Assembly: GCA_021776195.1 (NCBI GenBank)
Contig: JAJFGK010000158.1
Location: 1 to 33,421 of the forward strand
Length of the DNA stretch: 33,421 bases
Source of the DNA: Kiloniellaceae bacterium
GTDB lineage: Bacteria > Pseudomonadota > Alphaproteobacteria > Kiloniellales > Kiloniellaceae
Direction of reading: 5' to 3'
Below, piece by piece: positions 16,354 through 24,214 of this stretch. Every line of letters starts with the position of its first letter. Positions within the stretch are counted from its first letter, which is position 1. Below the pieces are notes generated by a model that worked only from the letters and a program-made list of their open reading frames with translations, had not been told where the DNA came from and did no database searches. The position numbers and the translations under genes were made by a program.

Positions 16354-18096
16354 CCGCACGACCGGCTCCGCGTCCCTCGGCATCTGCTGGTCGTCGGGCA
16401 ACGGCTCGTCCCCGGGCGCTTCTTCGTCCGCGGGATCCGATACCTGGGACCGGATTTCTGAAAGGAACTCAGCCAGATTGCTCTTCAGCATCGCAGACTG
16501 CCGTGAAAGCTGCTGTGCGGCCTCGAGGAAGCTATGGGCCTGGGTCTCGGCCGTGCCGGAGGTCGACTCCGCATTCTTGATATTTTCCAGGGCCTGTTCG
16601 GTCTTTTGCGACACGCCGGAAATGGCCTGAAAAATTTCGCGTGTGGCTTGGGACTGCTGCTCCATGGTCTCGGAGACATGATTGGCCGTTTCGTGCATGC
16701 CCTCGACCGTCTCGGCGACACCCTTGATCGACTGGACCGTCTGAGCCGTGATTTCCACCATCTTGGAAATCTGGTCGGCGATACGGTCTGTCGCCGAGGC
16801 GGTCTGCTCGGCGAGGTTCTTGACCTCGCTGGCAACGACCGAAAACCCTTTGCCGGCTTCGCCGGCACGGGCCGCCTCGATTGTCGCGTTCAGGGCGAGA
16901 AGGTTGGTTTGCTGGGCGATCTCCTGGATCAGGTTGATGACCTCGCCGATACCCTGGGCTTCCTGTTCCAGGTTCGCCACCACGGCGTTGGTGGATTCGA
17001 TCTGTCCGACCGCCTCCCTGGCAACTGTCGCCGACTCGCGGACCTGGCGGTCGATGTCCGCGATCGAGCCTGAAATCTGCTCGGTTGTCGATGCGACGGT
17101 CTGAACGTCGTTGGCCGCATCGTCGGTCACGCTTGCCGCTGAATGGGCAAACTCCTGGGTTTCCTTGGTATGGGCAGTGAGGTCCTTGGCGGTGTTCTGT
17201 AGTTCTGACGCAGAGGCGCTGCAGATATCGACGGATGAGCTGATCTTCTTCTCGAAATCGTCGGCCATCCGCTCCATGGCCTGGCGCTTGGTGACCTCAG
17301 CCATGCGTTTTGTCTCTTCTTGTTCTTCTGCCATGCGCTGCATCTTGAGCGTCATGTCCTTCAGCGCTTGGACCGCCTTGCAGAGGGCGCCGATCTCGTC
17401 CTTCGATTTCGATGTCACCTCGACCGTGAGGTCGCCTTCGAGGATGCGCTGCAAGGCGGAAGTGACCAGTTTCAGCGGCTGGGCGATTTGGCGGGCCAGA
17501 AGCAACGCGACGAAGACTGCCAGGACGGTCGAGGCGACGACCAAAACCAACTGGATCAGTTGTTGTTGCTCGATCTGCTCTTCGGCGTGAAGCCGAAACT
17601 CGAAGCCGGCCGCGGCTGCGGATTCGACGAGCTCCTCGAGACCTGGCTCGATCGTCTTTTCAAGCGCCACAATGGCGTCGTGATCGAGTTCCTCGCCTTC
17701 GGCCAGGGCCTCACCCATTTCGAGGAAGCTCTCCGAGGCTTCCAGGATCGACGCGGCGAGCGCCCGGCTCTTGTCGGTCAAGGCGCGCTCGCCGGCGACC
17801 TCGACATCGTCGACGAGGTTTTCCAGCTCCTCGACGATGGTCTCGATGAGCTCCTCGGGATCGACCGTGCCGTCATCGTGCTCCAGAGCCTGTTCAAGCT
17901 GGGATATCGCGAACTCGGCACGGGCAAAGTCGGTTGCGGCAGTGCGCGCAAAGCTGATCGCCATCAATGGTTTGTCGTACATACTGATGGCGATGCCGCC
18001 CATATTGCTGACGGAATAGTAGGCATAGACCCCCAGGCAAATGGTGAGCAGGGTCAAGGACAGCATTCCCGCCAGCAGTTTTCCGAGAATTGACAT
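16342..18096 (-). CDS. Methyl-accepting chemotaxis protein
   Basis: A 584-residue transmembrane chemoreceptor. TM1 spans about 7-29; the periplasmic sensor (30-181) is predicted all-helical and acidic, like four-helix-bundle ligand domains; TM2 is about 182-203. A HAMP domain (201-255) is followed by a coiled coil and the signalling domain, with the hairpin tip [41 protein letters not shown] (392-432) that binds CheA/CheW. The C-terminal 30 residues are an acidic, Pro-rich tail without the NWETF-type CheR-docking pentapeptide. It is encoded just downstream, on the same strand, of a cupredoxin and a di-heme peroxidase gene, so redox- or peroxide-linked sensing is a possible but unproven theme. 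No other chemotaxis gene is near. Confidence 0.95.
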   Translation of the reverse strand: MSILGKLLAGMLSLTLLTICLGVYAYYSVSNMGGIAISMYDKPLMAISFARTAATDFARAEFAISQLEQALEHDDGTVDPEELIETIVEELENLVDDVEVAGERALTDKSRALAASILEASESFLEMGEALAEGEELDHDAIVALEKTIEPGLEELVESAAAAGFEFRLHAEEQIEQQQLIQLVLVVASTVLAVFVALLLARQIAQPLKLVTSALQRILEGDLTVEVTSKSKDEIGALCKAVQALKDMTLKMQRMAEEQEETKRMAEVTKRQAMERMADDFEKKISSSVDICSASASELQNTAKDLTAHTKETQEFAHSAASVTDDAANDVQTVASTTEQISGSIADIDRQVRESATVAREAVGQIESTNAVVANLEQEAQGIGEVINLIQEIAQQTNLLALNATIEAARAGEAGKGFSVVASEVKNLAEQTASATDRIADQISKMVEITAQTVQSIKGVAETVEGMHETANHVSETMEQQSQATREIFQAISGVSQKTEQALENIKNAESTSGTAETQAHSFLEAAQQLSRQSAMLKSNLAEFLSEIRSQVSDPADEEAPGDEPLPDDQQMPRDAEPVVRSAA

Positions 18097-18159
18097 CTTT
18101 TGTTCCGTTTTATTATTTCTCAGCGTCGAGATTGAGAGGGGTCGGAAAGAGGAAGCGTA

Positions 18160-18483
18160 TTATTTGACGAGCACAGTCATTTTCATCTTGGGATGAATGC
18201 CACAGCGGACCTTGAACTTGCCCGCCTCGGCAAAAGTGTAGCTCGCCTCCTGACCGGGCTCCTGCATGCCGCTGTTGAAGTCGGTGTTCTTGACCAGGAT
18301 GTTGTGTTTCACGCTATCGTCGTTCTTGAAAACCACCGCGTCGCCAGCGGCAATCTCCATTTTCTTTTCGGCGAAGGCTTTGTCCTTCTGCACCACGGTG
18401 TGGCTTGTGCCCGCCGATGCCGTGGCCCCGGCGATGAAAGCGACGACGCAGGAAAGCGCGGTCAAACGAATACCTCTGGACAT
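18160..18483 (-). CDS. Small periplasmic type I copper protein (amicyanin-type cupredoxin)
   Basis: A 107-residue precursor with a Sec signal peptide (about 1-24, cleaving near ASAG). The mature part is a minimal cupredoxin. The likely blue-copper ligands are His60 (SVKHN), Cys94, His97 and Met100; the C-X2-H-X2-M spacing is that of amicyanin, whereas plastocyanin and pseudoazurin have X4. It should shuttle single electrons in the periplasm. The start at 18483 has GGAG 9 nt upstream; a TTG five codons earlier is possible but weaker. It follows the di-heme peroxidase gene by 89 bp on the same strand and is therefore a good candidate electron donor to it (inference). Confidence 0.87.
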   Translation of the reverse strand: MSRGIRLTALSCVVAFIAGATASAGTSHTVVQKDKAFAEKKMEIAAGDAVVFKNDDSVKHNILVKNTDFNSGMQEPGQEASYTFAEAGKFKVRCGIHPKMKMTVLVK

Positions 18484-18530
18484 GTTCTTTGTCTCCAATT
18501 CAGTTGCTTGATAGTCGGCCGCCGCAAGTC

Positions 18531-18555
18531 CGGGCGCCCGATTTTCGGGCGCCCG
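18531..18555 (-). other. Strong hairpin between the peroxidase and cupredoxin genes
   Basis: Arms 18531-18541 and 18545-18555 form an 11-bp GC-rich stem with a 3-nt loop; each arm contains the self-complementary CGGGCGCCCG. No U-tract follows on the minus strand, so it is probably not a terminator but an mRNA processing or stability element within a two-gene transcript. Confidence 0.55.
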
Positions 18556-18572
18556 TTGATCGCGTGCGGTGG

Positions 18573-19628
18573 TCAGTTCGGCAGAACCGGAATGGTGACC
18601 GGCTCGTCGTCGCTGCTGAGGGCCTCGAGAAAGGCAACCAAATCGTTTTTCTCGTCGTCCGTCAGATTGAACGGCTTGATGTCATCGGACAGGCTCGGAC
18701 GCTGGAGGAAACCGTCGGCATAGTGATCGACGACCTGCCTGAGCGTGCTCATGCTGCCGTCGTGCATGTAGGGTGCCCGCTCGACGATATTACGCAGACC
18801 TGGTGTCTTGAAGGTGTGCTGATACTCGGGAATGCCCTTAATCACGCCGGCGCGGCCGATGTCCTCGGACTCCAGACCAATGTCGTGAAAGGAGTCGTCG
18901 GTCATGTTCCAGCCGGAATGGCAGGCGACGCAGTTGGCCTTGGTGTTGTAGATCACAAAACCGCGTTTGGCGCTTTCGCTCATGGCTGTTTCGTCGCCAT
19001 CGATCCAGTGATCGAAGGGTGCAAGGGCCGAGACCACGGTGCGTTCGTAGGTGGCGATGGCCATCGCGATACCATCGGATGAGATACCCTCGCCGGGAAA
19101 GGCGGCTTCGAAGGCGTCGTGATACCCGGGGATGCCCTGCAGCTCTTCGATCAGCTCATCCAGGGGCTGCGCCATCTCGACACCGGCCTGGATCGGCCCC
19201 AACGCCTGCTCCTCCAGGGAGTCGGCCCGGCCGTCCCAGAAGAACAGTTCGCCCCAGGCGAGGTTCAGGATGGTCGGCGTGTGCCGGCCCAGACGTTTCA
19301 TACCCTGGCCGGCGCCGGTGGGCTGGCTGTCTTCCCAAGCAAAGCTGGGATTGTGGCAAGAGGCGCAGGAAATCAGGTTGGAGCCCGAAAGCCGCGGATC
19401 GAAGAACAGCATCTTGCCCAACTCCGCCTTGGGCTCGCTGAAGGGATTCTCCTCGGGGAAGGGAATTTCGCCCGGGCGGCGATACTGAGCCTTCAACTCC
19501 TGGAGTTCGGCATGGCTGATATCGGTTCCACTAATGGCGGCCAGTTGCTCCGCTGCTGTGGCGGCTTGCGGCAGGCAAGCGATGCCGAGAGCTGTTACAA
19601 GTTGCAAGAATCCGAGTTTCTGGAACAT
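18573..19628 (-). CDS. Di-heme cytochrome c peroxidase / MauG-family protein
   Basis: A 351-residue periplasmic protein with a signal peptide (about 1-26, AATAA-EQ). Two c-type heme sites, CASCH (88-92) and CVACH (233-237), define the bacterial di-heme peroxidase family. KMLFFDPRLSG, the segment RHTPTILNLAW and WDGRADSLEEQALGPI are family hallmarks, and APYMHDGS (Met288) supplies the usual distal ligand of the high-potential heme. The typical reaction is reduction of H2O2 with electrons from a small cytochrome or cupredoxin; MauG members instead oxidise protein tryptophans. I see no mau genes, so ordinary peroxidase activity is favoured. Start: ATG with AGGGA upstream. Confidence 0.92.
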   Translation of the reverse strand: MFQKLGFLQLVTALGIACLPQAATAAEQLAAISGTDISHAELQELKAQYRRPGEIPFPEENPFSEPKAELGKMLFFDPRLSGSNLISCASCHNPSFAWEDSQPTGAGQGMKRLGRHTPTILNLAWGELFFWDGRADSLEEQALGPIQAGVEMAQPLDELIEELQGIPGYHDAFEAAFPGEGISSDGIAMAIATYERTVVSALAPFDHWIDGDETAMSESAKRGFVIYNTKANCVACHSGWNMTDDSFHDIGLESEDIGRAGVIKGIPEYQHTFKTPGLRNIVERAPYMHDGSMSTLRQVVDHYADGFLQRPSLSDDIKPFNLTDDEKNDLVAFLEALSSDDEPVTIPVLPN

Positions 19629-19943
19629 TTTTGATCCCTATAATGCAGGTGTCGTCGCTGTCGCGGTGGAAAACGAGATGGTCTTTCCGGTCTATCTGAC
19701 CCTTCGTTTTCGCGAGGGGGCAAAGTGATCCGAATAATTGAAAAAATTATTAAAATCATTTCTCTTCGCGATATTCTGGAGGTGTGGTAAGATTAATTTG
19801 GAGTTAATTTCGTTTACGCGCTAAATTTATTCGAACGCTAACTAAACGTTGTGACTATATTACAGAAAACGCCAAATATAATTTGCCTCGTTGTGGTAAA
19901 TTTACGCAGGTATGTTGATTAATACGCCAGGAAGGAGACAGGT
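19629..19943. promoter_or_regulatory. AT-rich divergent control region (315 bp)
   Basis: No gene is seen. From about 19720 to 19930 it is strikingly AT-rich against a GC-rich genome. It contains a 7-bp inverted repeat AATAATT-N5-AATTATT (19733-19751), a repeated TTAATTTGGAG-like segment near 19794-19810, and a near-dyad TGTGA-N5-TTACA (19850-19864). It separates the divergent peroxidase and TPR-protein genes and presumably holds both promoters; AT-rich DNA of this sort is a usual target of nucleoid proteins. Confidence 0.55.
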
Positions 19944-20306
19944 ATGGCCGAACTTAGGAGAATATCGAAAAAAAAGATACGCGAGTCTGTAACTATACTG
20001 TACTTGTATTTTGTGGGCGTTTCCGCGCTCGCGGCTGCTCCCCTCGACGATGCGAAGACGGGATTAGCGGCCCTGGTGCGTGGTGACTACGAGGAAGCAA
20101 TCGCGATGAACACCCGCGCGATAGAGTCAGGCAGCCTCGAGCGTGAAAGTCTGGCGATCGCCTACTACAATCGGGCAATGGGGTACAAGCACCTCGCCAA
20201 GCCGAAGCGGGCCGAGGAGGATTTCAAGCGCGCCTACGGCGCTTGGCCGGAACATCCCATGACGCAAGAAGCGATGCGCGATCTGGGCCTGCTCGCCACC
20301 CCCTGA
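19944..20306 (+). CDS. Small secreted or anchored TPR-repeat protein
   Basis: 120 residues. A basic N-terminus (RRISKKKIRES) precedes a hydrophobic helix (about 16-31) ending in ALAAAP, so it is exported by a signal peptide or held by an N-terminal anchor. The rest fits about two tetratricopeptide helices pairs: GLAALVRGDYEEAIAMNTRAIES and AIAYYNRAMGYKHLAKPKRAEEDFKRAYGAWP have the W/L-G-Y-A-F-A-P spacing. TPR proteins of this size are protein-interaction modules. Start: ATG with AAGGAG 7 nt upstream, a strong site. It converges on the second cupredoxin gene (17 bp between stops). No specific function is recognised. Confidence 0.8.
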   Translation: MAELRRISKKKIRESVTILYLYFVGVSALAAAPLDDAKTGLAALVRGDYEEAIAMNTRAIESGSLERESLAIAYYNRAMGYKHLAKPKRAEEDFKRAYGAWPEHPMTQEAMRDLGLLATP

Positions 20307-20323
20307 TTGCCTGCCGAGAGTTC

Positions 20324-20836
20324 TCAGTCGGAGCTCTCGGTCTCATGGGTCGCGTGCCGCATGTCCTCGATGTCGCTTTCGTCGAAGAATTCCAGGAGCT
20401 TGTTGCGATAAGCCAGGACTTCTTCGCTCGTCGGCTGGTGGAATTCGTTTGCCTCCGAAGCGCGTCCGGCGACCACGGATCCGTGCATGCCGAAGCTCAA
20501 GTGCGGCAGGCAGTGATATTCATAGGTACCGGGCGCCGTGAAGGTGTAGGACCAGCTATCGCCCTTTTGCGAGAGGTAAGGGCTTTCAAAACCTTCCGAC
20601 CCCTTCGGGTGACCGTTGGGAAAGGTGATCACGTTGTGGTCCATCGCCGCGGTGTTGACCCAGGTAACGGTATCGCCCGGTTCGATCCGTAGAAATTTCG
20701 GCTTGAACGCCATCTCCATGGTGTCGAAGTCGGAGACGATTTCGACGATGTGTTCCGTGGGCTCTGCCCGCGCGCCGATGGTGCCGAACGCGGCAAAGGA
20801 CAAGACGATAAGAGCCGATAATTGAAGCGGTTTCAT
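20324..20836 (-). CDS. Periplasmic cupredoxin, pseudoazurin/plastocyanin type, with C-terminal extension
   Basis: A 170-residue precursor with a signal peptide (about 1-24, GARA-EP). The plastocyanin-like domain has probable copper ligands His67 (MDHNV), Cys109, His112 and Met117 in YHCLPHLSFGM; the C-X2-H-X4-M loop is that of plastocyanin/pseudoazurin. FKPKFLRIEPGDTVTWVN and GTYEYHCLPH match pseudoazurin-like proteins. Beyond the copper domain (ending near 124) are about 45 extra residues, acidic and His-containing (EFFDESDIEDMRHATHETESSD), not part of the standard fold. Probably a periplasmic electron carrier. It is an isolated minus-strand gene, 149 bp from the hydrolase stop. Confidence 0.87.
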   Translation of the reverse strand: MKPLQLSALIVLSFAAFGTIGARAEPTEHIVEIVSDFDTMEMAFKPKFLRIEPGDTVTWVNTAAMDHNVITFPNGHPKGSEGFESPYLSQKGDSWSYTFTAPGTYEYHCLPHLSFGMHGSVVAGRASEANEFHQPTSEEVLAYRNKLLEFFDESDIEDMRHATHETESSD

Positions 20837-20985
20837 GGTACCTCAGTCGTTCAGTTTGAGCGGAAGTGCGGTCCGCCTGCGCTGGTCAGGCCTGCGGGCG
20901 TGGAAACTAGGGGGCGAGTGCTAAGGTCGCGTTAAGACACGGACAAATCATGTTCGACCGGCTGGTTGTCGGCATCAATTCGCGG

Positions 20986-22518
20986 CTATTCGCGCACGGA
21001 AAAGATCGGCTCGGTTTCCATGGCGAAGCAGGCATGGGTCGGCCGCGTGGTTGGGTCGGCCAGAAACTGCTGCATGATTCGATGGGCGCAGGGACTTTCG
21101 GCGACGCTGTGGGTCTGTCCCGGAAACACGAAAAGCTGGCTCGCCGGCAGGGTCTCGGCGGCCTTGCGGGCCCAATAGATGGGCGTCACGGGATCATATT
21201 CGCCAGCCAGGAACAACACCGGTGTTTGACTTTCGACCGGGCTGGGGTCGAGAGCGGGCGCCTGCCCGCCGTTCCAGATTTCGCAAAACCTAGGGTCGAG
21301 GCTCTTGCTGATCCAATTGGCCAGATGGGGAAAGCGTTCGATGCGGTCCTGACGGACCTCCTCGGTCAAGCCGGCGCCATCGTTGCAGCGGGTTGCCCAG
21401 TGCGTGCCCGTGGCCTGCCCGGCCATTGTTTGGGTCACCTGCTGCACGGCGAAGACGAGAATTCGCGGACTGCGGTTCTCGACTTCCTGGATCAAGTTCG
21501 GGATGATTTCCACGCCCTCGCGCCAGTAGACCATGTTGAAGATCAGGTTCATGAAGTGCACGGCCTCGAGAGGCACCTGGACCCGCTCGCCGGTCTCTTC
21601 GATATCGTACTTCACGGCCAGGGGATCGGTTTCCAGGGTGGAGAGGGCTGCGAAAAAGCTTTCGCGCAGATCCTTGAAGTAGCGGCGGCACTTGCGCTGG
21701 GCACCGCAGCGCTCGAAGATCTTGTTCAGCACATAGTCCATGGATTCCGCGGTGTCGCGCGGTACGCCGACGCCTGGCGGGTAGGACCCGGCGAGGATCA
21801 GCGTTCGAATGCCGTCGGCGTCCTGGCGCAGCGCTTCCAGGGCGACCCGGGTGCCATAAGAGGAACCCCAGAGATTCCAGCTTTCCAGGCCGAGGGCCCG
21901 ACGCATATCGTGCAGGTCGGCGGCGTTCTCCGGCGTGTTATAGGCGGCCAAGTCGACCCCCGTGCCAGCCAGTCTGTCGCGACAGACCTGCAGCAGATTG
22001 AGGCCATCGTCGAAGGACATCGGCGCTTGTTCTTCATCCGGCGCGCCGCGCGCCTGGCGGTCGAATTCGGGGCAGTCGAGAAAGGGCTCCGCCAGACCCA
22101 CGCCACGCGAGTCAAAGACGATCAGGTCCCGGCCGGTCAGCCACTCGTGCTCTTCCAGGCGCTCCGCGCCCCAGGCTTGCTGCATCTGCTCTTCATCGCC
22201 CAGCGCCGGCATTCCGGGCCCGCCATTAATGAACACCACCGGATCCGGGTGCTTGTCCGCCGCGACGCTCTTGAACGTGACGATCGGCAGGGAGATCACG
22301 CGCTCGCTGGCGCCAACGCGAGATTCGGGTAGATAGAGCGTGCCGCAGGCCGTCTCGCGCGGCCCCTCGTAGGTGAAAAAGCAGGGCGTTTCGCGATAGA
22401 GCGGTGTCTCCGACTTGGCCGGAGACGGCTCGCTGGCGGCGGCGGCACCGGGCAGCGCGAAGATCATCAGAAGGCCGGCCGCGATAAGACCGCGGCGGCG
22501 GGAGATCGAACGGGACAT
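20986..22518 (-). CDS. TAP-like alpha/beta hydrolase (secreted aminopeptidase-type), catalytically complete
   Basis: A 510-residue exported protein: twin-arginine-rich start (MSRSISRRRG), hydrophobic core, AAAAS cleavage region. The fold is that of the prolyl iminopeptidase / tripeptidyl aminopeptidase (SlpD/E, TAP) group: oxyanion motif NGGPG (98-102), DSRGVGLAEP, nucleophile elbow GSSYG with Ser220, then a cap region, the acid in GEYDPVTP (Asp442) and His470 in PGQTHSV. The TAP-like C-terminal Cys-containing tail is present. Such enzymes cleave peptides from the N-terminus or hydrolyse esters in the periplasm. The start at 22518 has AAGGAAAAGG just upstream; codons 5' of it are open but belong to the leader that is duplicated before the paralogue. 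Confidence 0.9.
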   Translation of the reverse strand: MSRSISRRRGLIAAGLLMIFALPGAAAASEPSPAKSETPLYRETPCFFTYEGPRETACGTLYLPESRVGASERVISLPIVTFKSVAADKHPDPVVFINGGPGMPALGDEEQMQQAWGAERLEEHEWLTGRDLIVFDSRGVGLAEPFLDCPEFDRQARGAPDEEQAPMSFDDGLNLLQVCRDRLAGTGVDLAAYNTPENAADLHDMRRALGLESWNLWGSSYGTRVALEALRQDADGIRTLILAGSYPPGVGVPRDTAESMDYVLNKIFERCGAQRKCRRYFKDLRESFFAALSTLETDPLAVKYDIEETGERVQVPLEAVHFMNLIFNMVYWREGVEIIPNLIQEVENRSPRILVFAVQQVTQTMAGQATGTHWATRCNDGAGLTEEVRQDRIERFPHLANWISKSLDPRFCEIWNGGQAPALDPSPVESQTPVLFLAGEYDPVTPIYWARKAAETLPASQLFVFPGQTHSVAESPCAHRIMQQFLADPTTRPTHACFAMETEPIFSVRE

Positions 22519-22594
22519 ACCTTTTCCTTTCGACCGCCAGAGAATATTCAAAGCGGCGACAGGCGTCAGTTTCGCTTGCAACCTGTGAAGGAAG
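22519..22594 (-). repeat. Duplicated leader, copy 1 (before the complete hydrolase)
   Basis: About 76 bp upstream of the first hydrolase gene closely match 24116-24191 upstream of the second: an identical ribosome-site block next to the start codon, and a 20-bp identical block (22575-22594) at the far end. The element probably contains the promoter and 5' UTR. Confidence 0.75.
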
Positions 22595-22606
22595 GGTTGA
22601 TGGGGC

Positions 22607-24115
22607 TCAGTCGAGGGGCACACGGAGTTCGGGTCGTTGATCGAAACAGGGGGTGTAGGGAGCCGAAAAGGGATCGTCTAGAAACAGTCCGAGCATGACC
22701 TGCGCACAAGGGTCTCCCGTTACGTCACTCGATTGATTTTTGAAGACGAAGAGATGACTGCGTGACAGATGGCGGGCGACCTGTTCGGACCCCTCGGACG
22801 GCCGACTGGGATCAAGCTGTCCAGCCAGGATCAAGACCGGCAAGTCACTTTCCACGGGTCCCGACTCTATGGCCGGCAGTTGGCTCATGCGCCAGGGATC
22901 GCAGCTACCGGGGATCCATTTAAAGCGAATCCAGCGTTCGAGGTAAGGGACCTGGGCCGCTGCCTCTTCCACCCTCTGCGCGGTCCGGGGCGGCTCGTCG
23001 TTACAGGCCACCAAAAACGCGGCTCCCATGCTTTGCCAGTCCATCAGGTCCAGCTGCCAGCGAAGCGTGCTGTCGATACCTTTGACGCGGCCGTGCAGCG
23101 CTAGCGTCGTCAAGAGTGGCAGAGTGCGAATGCCATACTGGGTTTGGACAAAGTAATGGATGATGTCCCAGAGGGCGCGATCGTCGATCGCGTATGGTTG
23201 TGAAGTATGACTGCCGGGGAGGTCGATCACAGCGCGTAGCGGGACCCGGCGAAGGGCATCAAAGGCAGCATGCAACGTGCGTTTGTCGGATACACCGATC
23301 CTTTTGCATTTTTCATTCTCTGCGCAGAGCTTGAACCCGAGTTGGATGATGGCATCGAAATTCTTTGCTTGGACCAGAGGATCAGAAACGCGGGAGCCGA
23401 CAATTCCCGAGAGGATTACCGAGCGAATGCCCACTTCCTTCTGCCTGACGGCTTCCAAGGCCACGCGGGTTCCATGGGACTCGGCCCAGATATTCCATTC
23501 CCGAATATCCAATGCCTGCCTGATATCGTGGAGATCCTCGGCCATCGAACGGGAATTGTAGGAACTCAGGTCGACGCCGGTCGCGCTGAGCTCCAGATAG
23601 CAGGCATTGCTGAACTCGGACCGAATTTCGTCGGTCGTGAAGCCGGCAATGAGATCGGACTTGGCTTTGGGGCAATCCAGTGAAGGACGCGATAGCCCCA
23701 CGCCACGGGGGTCAAACAGGATCAAATCTCGCTTGTTCAACCAGACTGACGAGGCGATCCAGTCGCCCCAGTAGGCATGGCCTTCTTGATAACTCTTTAT
23801 TACGGCCATGCCAGGGCCTCCTGGAACAAGAACAACTGGGTCGTCCTGTTTGTTTGGGTGCGCGCTGCGGAAAACAATGACTGACAGCTCGATTGCGCCC
23901 CGCATTGTCCCATCATGGTCTTCCGCCACGACGATGTACCCGCATTCCGCCGTCCGCGGTGTCGCAACGATAGACTCGCAGGGTTGCCGCCTGAAGTAGG
24001 GTAGAGTTGGCGATGCTGTGCCGGCGGCGGCGGCCGCTAGGCCTTCGAGCAGCAGGACGAACGCGGCGATTGCGGCCGCGACAAGACTGCGGCGGCGGGG
24101 GACCGGACCGGACAT
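22607..24115 (-). CDS. TAP-like alpha/beta hydrolase paralogue lacking the catalytic histidine (probable pseudoenzyme)
   Basis: A 502-residue exported paralogue of the neighbouring hydrolase, collinear with it from signal peptide to C-terminus. It keeps PGGPG (98-102), DPRGVGLSRPSLDCPK and the acid in GQLDPSRP (Asp435), but the nucleophile elbow is AESHG (Ser213) instead of GSSYG, and the segment aligned with PGQTHSV reads KNQSSDV, so Ser463 replaces the catalytic histidine. By eye its third-position GC is lower than in the neighbouring copy, which would fit relaxed constraint. The reading frame is intact over 1.5 kb, so it is not a decayed gene. It may bind peptides without cleaving them or use another general base. 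Start: the ATG at 24115, with the same AAGGAAAAGG site as its paralogue. Confidence 0.85.
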   Translation of the reverse strand: MSGPVPRRRSLVAAAIAAFVLLLEGLAAAAAGTASPTLPYFRRQPCESIVATPRTAECGYIVVAEDHDGTMRGAIELSVIVFRSAHPNKQDDPVVLVPGGPGMAVIKSYQEGHAYWGDWIASSVWLNKRDLILFDPRGVGLSRPSLDCPKAKSDLIAGFTTDEIRSEFSNACYLELSATGVDLSSYNSRSMAEDLHDIRQALDIREWNIWAESHGTRVALEAVRQKEVGIRSVILSGIVGSRVSDPLVQAKNFDAIIQLGFKLCAENEKCKRIGVSDKRTLHAAFDALRRVPLRAVIDLPGSHTSQPYAIDDRALWDIIHYFVQTQYGIRTLPLLTTLALHGRVKGIDSTLRWQLDLMDWQSMGAAFLVACNDEPPRTAQRVEEAAAQVPYLERWIRFKWIPGSCDPWRMSQLPAIESGPVESDLPVLILAGQLDPSRPSEGSEQVARHLSRSHLFVFKNQSSDVTGDPCAQVMLGLFLDDPFSAPYTPCFDQRPELRVPLD

Positions 24116-24191
24116 ACCTTTTCCTTTCGACCGCCGAATGTTCTGCGAAGCGACGACAGGCTTCAGTATTTCTTGCAACCTGTGAAGGAAG
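24116..24191 (-). repeat. Duplicated leader, copy 2 (before the histidine-less hydrolase)
   Basis: Matches the copy at 22519-22594, including the 20-bp identical block (24172-24191). It shows that the gene duplication included regulatory DNA, so both paralogues are likely co-regulated. Confidence 0.75.
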
Positions 24192-24214
24192 AGTTGGTCG
24201 GACGGCCTCGCGGT

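Noticed and set aside
18160..19628. Methylamine utilisation (mau) locus
   Set aside because: A MauG-family protein and an amicyanin-type protein are present, but methylamine dehydrogenase subunits and the other mau genes are absent.
20950..22332. Long plus-strand frame over the first hydrolase
   Set aside because: Antisense shadow; the minus-strand gene has a complete catalytic triad and signal peptide.
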